A stretch of 64,000 bases of DNA from Polaribacter sp. SA4-12. Its GTDB lineage: Bacteria > Bacteroidota > Bacteroidia > Flavobacteriales > Flavobacteriaceae. The position numbers and the translations under genes are program-made. The notes under the pieces were generated by a model. The model had not been told where the DNA came from, did not search any database, and was given only the letters and a program-made list of their open reading frames with translations. The stretch's first letter is position 1, and every line of letters starts with the position of its first letter. The stretch covers positions 1,250,001 through 1,314,000 of the forward strand of contig NZ_CP019334.1 in assembly GCF_002163675.1 (NCBI RefSeq), written 5' to 3'. This document shows, piece after piece, positions 62,248 through 64,000 of this stretch.

Positions 62248-63525
62248 TTATTCATAAATCAAATATTTGTTCCTAATTAATTTAAAAGCCTCCAAATCTT
62301 TCTCCCAAGTTTTTCTAATATCTGATTCAGACAAACCTTGCTCAATTTGTTTTTGAAGTTTTGTATTTCCTGCATGAATCGTAAACGTTTTTCCAAAGAA
62401 TTTTTCTGTTTTTGGTGTTTTCTGATACGCATCAATTAGCCATTCTAAATTTATAGCACTTAATTTTTCTATATTACTTAAATCTACACCATAACAAAGT
62501 TTACCTTTTTCTTTTGGATATTTAGAACCAAAGTTTGGTTTTGGAATATAATTAAAGTTGCTTTTAGGAAAAAATGAAGCTCCATATCTTTGAAACTGAA
62601 ACTCTGTTCCTCTACCTGCATTAATGATGGTTCCTTCAAAAAAACCTAAACTGGGATACAAGTTTATAGATTTATCATTTGGTAAATTTGGTGAAGGTCT
62701 TATCGTTAAACTGTATTCAGAATCATGCGTATAATTAGCCAAAGGAATTACTGTTAAATCACACTGAATTCCGTTTTTAAGCCATTTTTCACCATTTATC
62801 ATTTGTCCATATTCGCCAATTGTCATTCCATAAACAACAGGAACAGGATGTTTACCAACAAAAGAGGTATGTTCCATTTCTAAAACTGGCCCATCAACAT
62901 AATGTCCATTTGGGTTTGGTCTGTCTAAAATTATCACTCGGATTCCGAGTTCAGCACAAGCTTCCATCACATAATGTAGAGAAGAAATATAAGTGTAAAA
63001 ACGCGCTCCAACATCTTGAATATCAAAAACCACAACATCAATTCCTTCTAATTCTTTAGCAGAAGGTTTTTTAGTTTTCCCATATAAAGAAACAATTTTT
63101 AAACCTGTTTTAGTATCAAAACCATCTTTTACAAGTTCAGCAGCATCTGCTTTTCCACGAAAACCATGTTCTGGTGCAAACACTTTTTTTACGTTTATGC
63201 CATTATAATTATGCAAATAATCTACTAAATGTTGTGTAACTTTTTTAGACCCCATAATATTAGGCGCAACTTCTGCTCTTTGTAAAAGCGACAACACTGA
63301 AGTCTGGTTTGCAACCACAGCAACATACTTCCCCTTTAGCAAGTTTACGTATAAATTGGTTCTTTCTGCTCCTGTTTTAATTATTAGGTTTTCAGCTTTT
63401 TCCTTTTTAACGTTCGACTTTTTAACTTTTAATCCAGAACTTTGAGCGCAAGAAATCAGCTGAAAATTCAGCATTAGAAATAAGAATAAATATGTACTTT
63501 TGAAAGGTTTAAAATCAATCATCAA
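62248..63525 (-). CDS. namZ: DUF1343 exo-beta-N-acetylmuramidase (NamZ)
   Basis: A 425-residue exported protein with a signal peptide ending LISCAQ, possibly lipidated. The DUF1343 domain covers about residues 60-420: VAVVANQTSVL, FAPEHGFRGKADA, VFDIQDVGARFYTYISSLH, LDRPNPNGHYVDGPVLE and NAGRGTEFQFQRYGA. NamZ enzymes release N-acetylmuramic acid from peptidoglycan fragments for recycling. It is divergent from an ABC-type permease gene with one base between starts. Confidence 0.88.
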   Translation of the reverse strand: MMIDFKPFKSTYLFLFLMLNFQLISCAQSSGLKVKKSNVKKEKAENLIIKTGAERTNLYVNLLKGKYVAVVANQTSVLSLLQRAEVAPNIMGSKKVTQHLVDYLHNYNGINVKKVFAPEHGFRGKADAAELVKDGFDTKTGLKIVSLYGKTKKPSAKELEGIDVVVFDIQDVGARFYTYISSLHYVMEACAELGIRVIILDRPNPNGHYVDGPVLEMEHTSFVGKHPVPVVYGMTIGEYGQMINGEKWLKNGIQCDLTVIPLANYTHDSEYSLTIRPSPNLPNDKSINLYPSLGFFEGTIINAGRGTEFQFQRYGASFFPKSNFNYIPKPNFGSKYPKEKGKLCYGVDLSNIEKLSAINLEWLIDAYQKTPKTEKFFGKTFTIHAGNTKLQKQIEQGLSESDIRKTWEKDLEAFKLIRNKYLIYE

Positions 63526-63526
63526 T

Positions 63527-64000
63527 TTGAATTACGAGTTATTTATTGCAAAACGCATTATTGCTGGCAAAAAGTATAAAAATAGCATTTCATCGCCAAT
63601 AATAAAAATTGCAATCACTGCAATTGCGTTAGGAATTATTATTATGCTAATTGCTGTGGCAACTGGTGCTGGCTTGCAAAATAAAATTCGCGATAAACTG
63701 GCTGGTTTTAAAGGCCACGTACAAATTATCAATTACGATGCCAATAATTCTGATGTTTCTACAGTACCTATAAAAAAAGACCAAGATTTTTATCCGAAGT
63801 TTAAAAATGTAGACGGAATTAAAAATATTCAGGTTTTTGCAAACAAAGGCGGAATTTTAAGAACAAAAACCGAATTTGAAGGTATTATTTTTAAAGGAGT
63901 TTCTACAGATTATGATTGGACTTTCTTTAAAGAGTATTTATTAGAAGGTAGAACTCCAAATTTAAAACTACCAAGAACTAAAGAAGTTCTTTTATCACAA
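63527..64000 (+). CDS. ABC transporter permease, LolC/E (FtsX-like) type, partial
   Basis: 158 codons of a permease cut by the window end. The start is TTG at 63527 (NYELFIAKRIIAGKKYKNS), followed by the first transmembrane helix (IKIAITAIALGIIIMLIAVATGAG) and the start of the periplasmic MacB/PCD-like domain (GFKGHVQIINYD). The N-terminal pattern matches flavobacterial LolC/E-like lipoprotein-release permeases. Its start lies one base from the divergent namZ start. Confidence 0.82.
   Translation, partial: MNYELFIAKRIIAGKKYKNSISSPIIKIAITAIALGIIIMLIAVATGAGLQNKIRDKLAGFKGHVQIINYDANNSDVSTVPIKKDQDFYPKFKNVDGIKNIQVFANKGGILRTKTEFEGIIFKGVSTDYDWTFFKEYLLEGRTPNLKLPRTKEVLLSQ

Overview
The window is AT-rich chromosomal DNA from a marine Flavobacteriaceae bacterium (Bacteroidota). 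Polaribacter or a close relative is my best guess, by inference rather than database match. The signs are two very large type IX secretion (T9SS) adhesins, the DUF6452/DUF6048 gene pair behind rlmD, flavobacterial -7 promoter boxes (TAnnTTTG), weak or absent Shine-Dalgarno sequences with several TTG starts, many lipoproteins, and intergenic repeats of the kind seen across this family. I saw no rRNA, tRNA or CRISPR array.

Layout. 0-7 kb: a lipoprotein cytochrome c, a damaged ECF sigma factor gene with its membrane partner, lipocalin-like and OmpA lipoproteins, rlmD without Fe-S cysteines, a pterin carbinolamine dehydratase, DUF6452/DUF6048 and a 2-oxoglutarate/Fe(II)-type oxygenase. 7-16 kb: SUI1, DUF1835, a nucleoside phosphorylase, a cytosolic substrate-binding protein, a tiny lipoprotein outside the main ORF set, an LpxH-like phosphoesterase with a glycosyltransferase, ung and mutS2. 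16-23 kb: a 1614-residue CUB/MAM/MBG/TSP3 T9SS protein, a tiny Pro-Ile-Asp-motif membrane protein and a phospholipase D lipoprotein. 23-28 kb: a leuC-leuD-synthase-leuB operon whose synthase looks like (R)-citramalate synthase rather than LeuA. 28-35 kb: an accessory zone with repeat units of roughly 190-230 bp, a PfkB sugar kinase, a duplicated leader block, and a single-gene OLD-family nuclease that appears to sit in an integron-like cassette with an attC-like site, followed by DUF6624 and membrane-protein genes. 35-41 kb: a polyamine operon (arginine decarboxylase, agmatinase, GNAT-nitrilase fusion, deoxyhypusine-synthase-like protein). 41-53 kb: a TlpA thioredoxin, a 7TM/LuxR regulator and a 3050-residue adhesin; the last two share a palindrome at matching distance from a -7 box. 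53-64 kb: a sulfatase pseudogene with three lesions, housekeeping and small-protein genes, pyrD, a sterol-desaturase-family protein, a REPIN-like repeat pair beside a GIY-YIG gene, namZ, and the start of a LolC/E-type permease cut by the window end.

The most interesting points are the cassette around the OLD-like nuclease, whose end repeats match exactly and whose left edge coincides with the end of a local duplication; the operator/promoter arrangement shared by the LuxR-type regulator and the giant adhesin; the probable reassignment of leuA to citramalate synthase; the deoxyhypusine-synthase homologue in a bacterial polyamine operon; and the recent-looking decay of the sulfatase and sigma factor genes.
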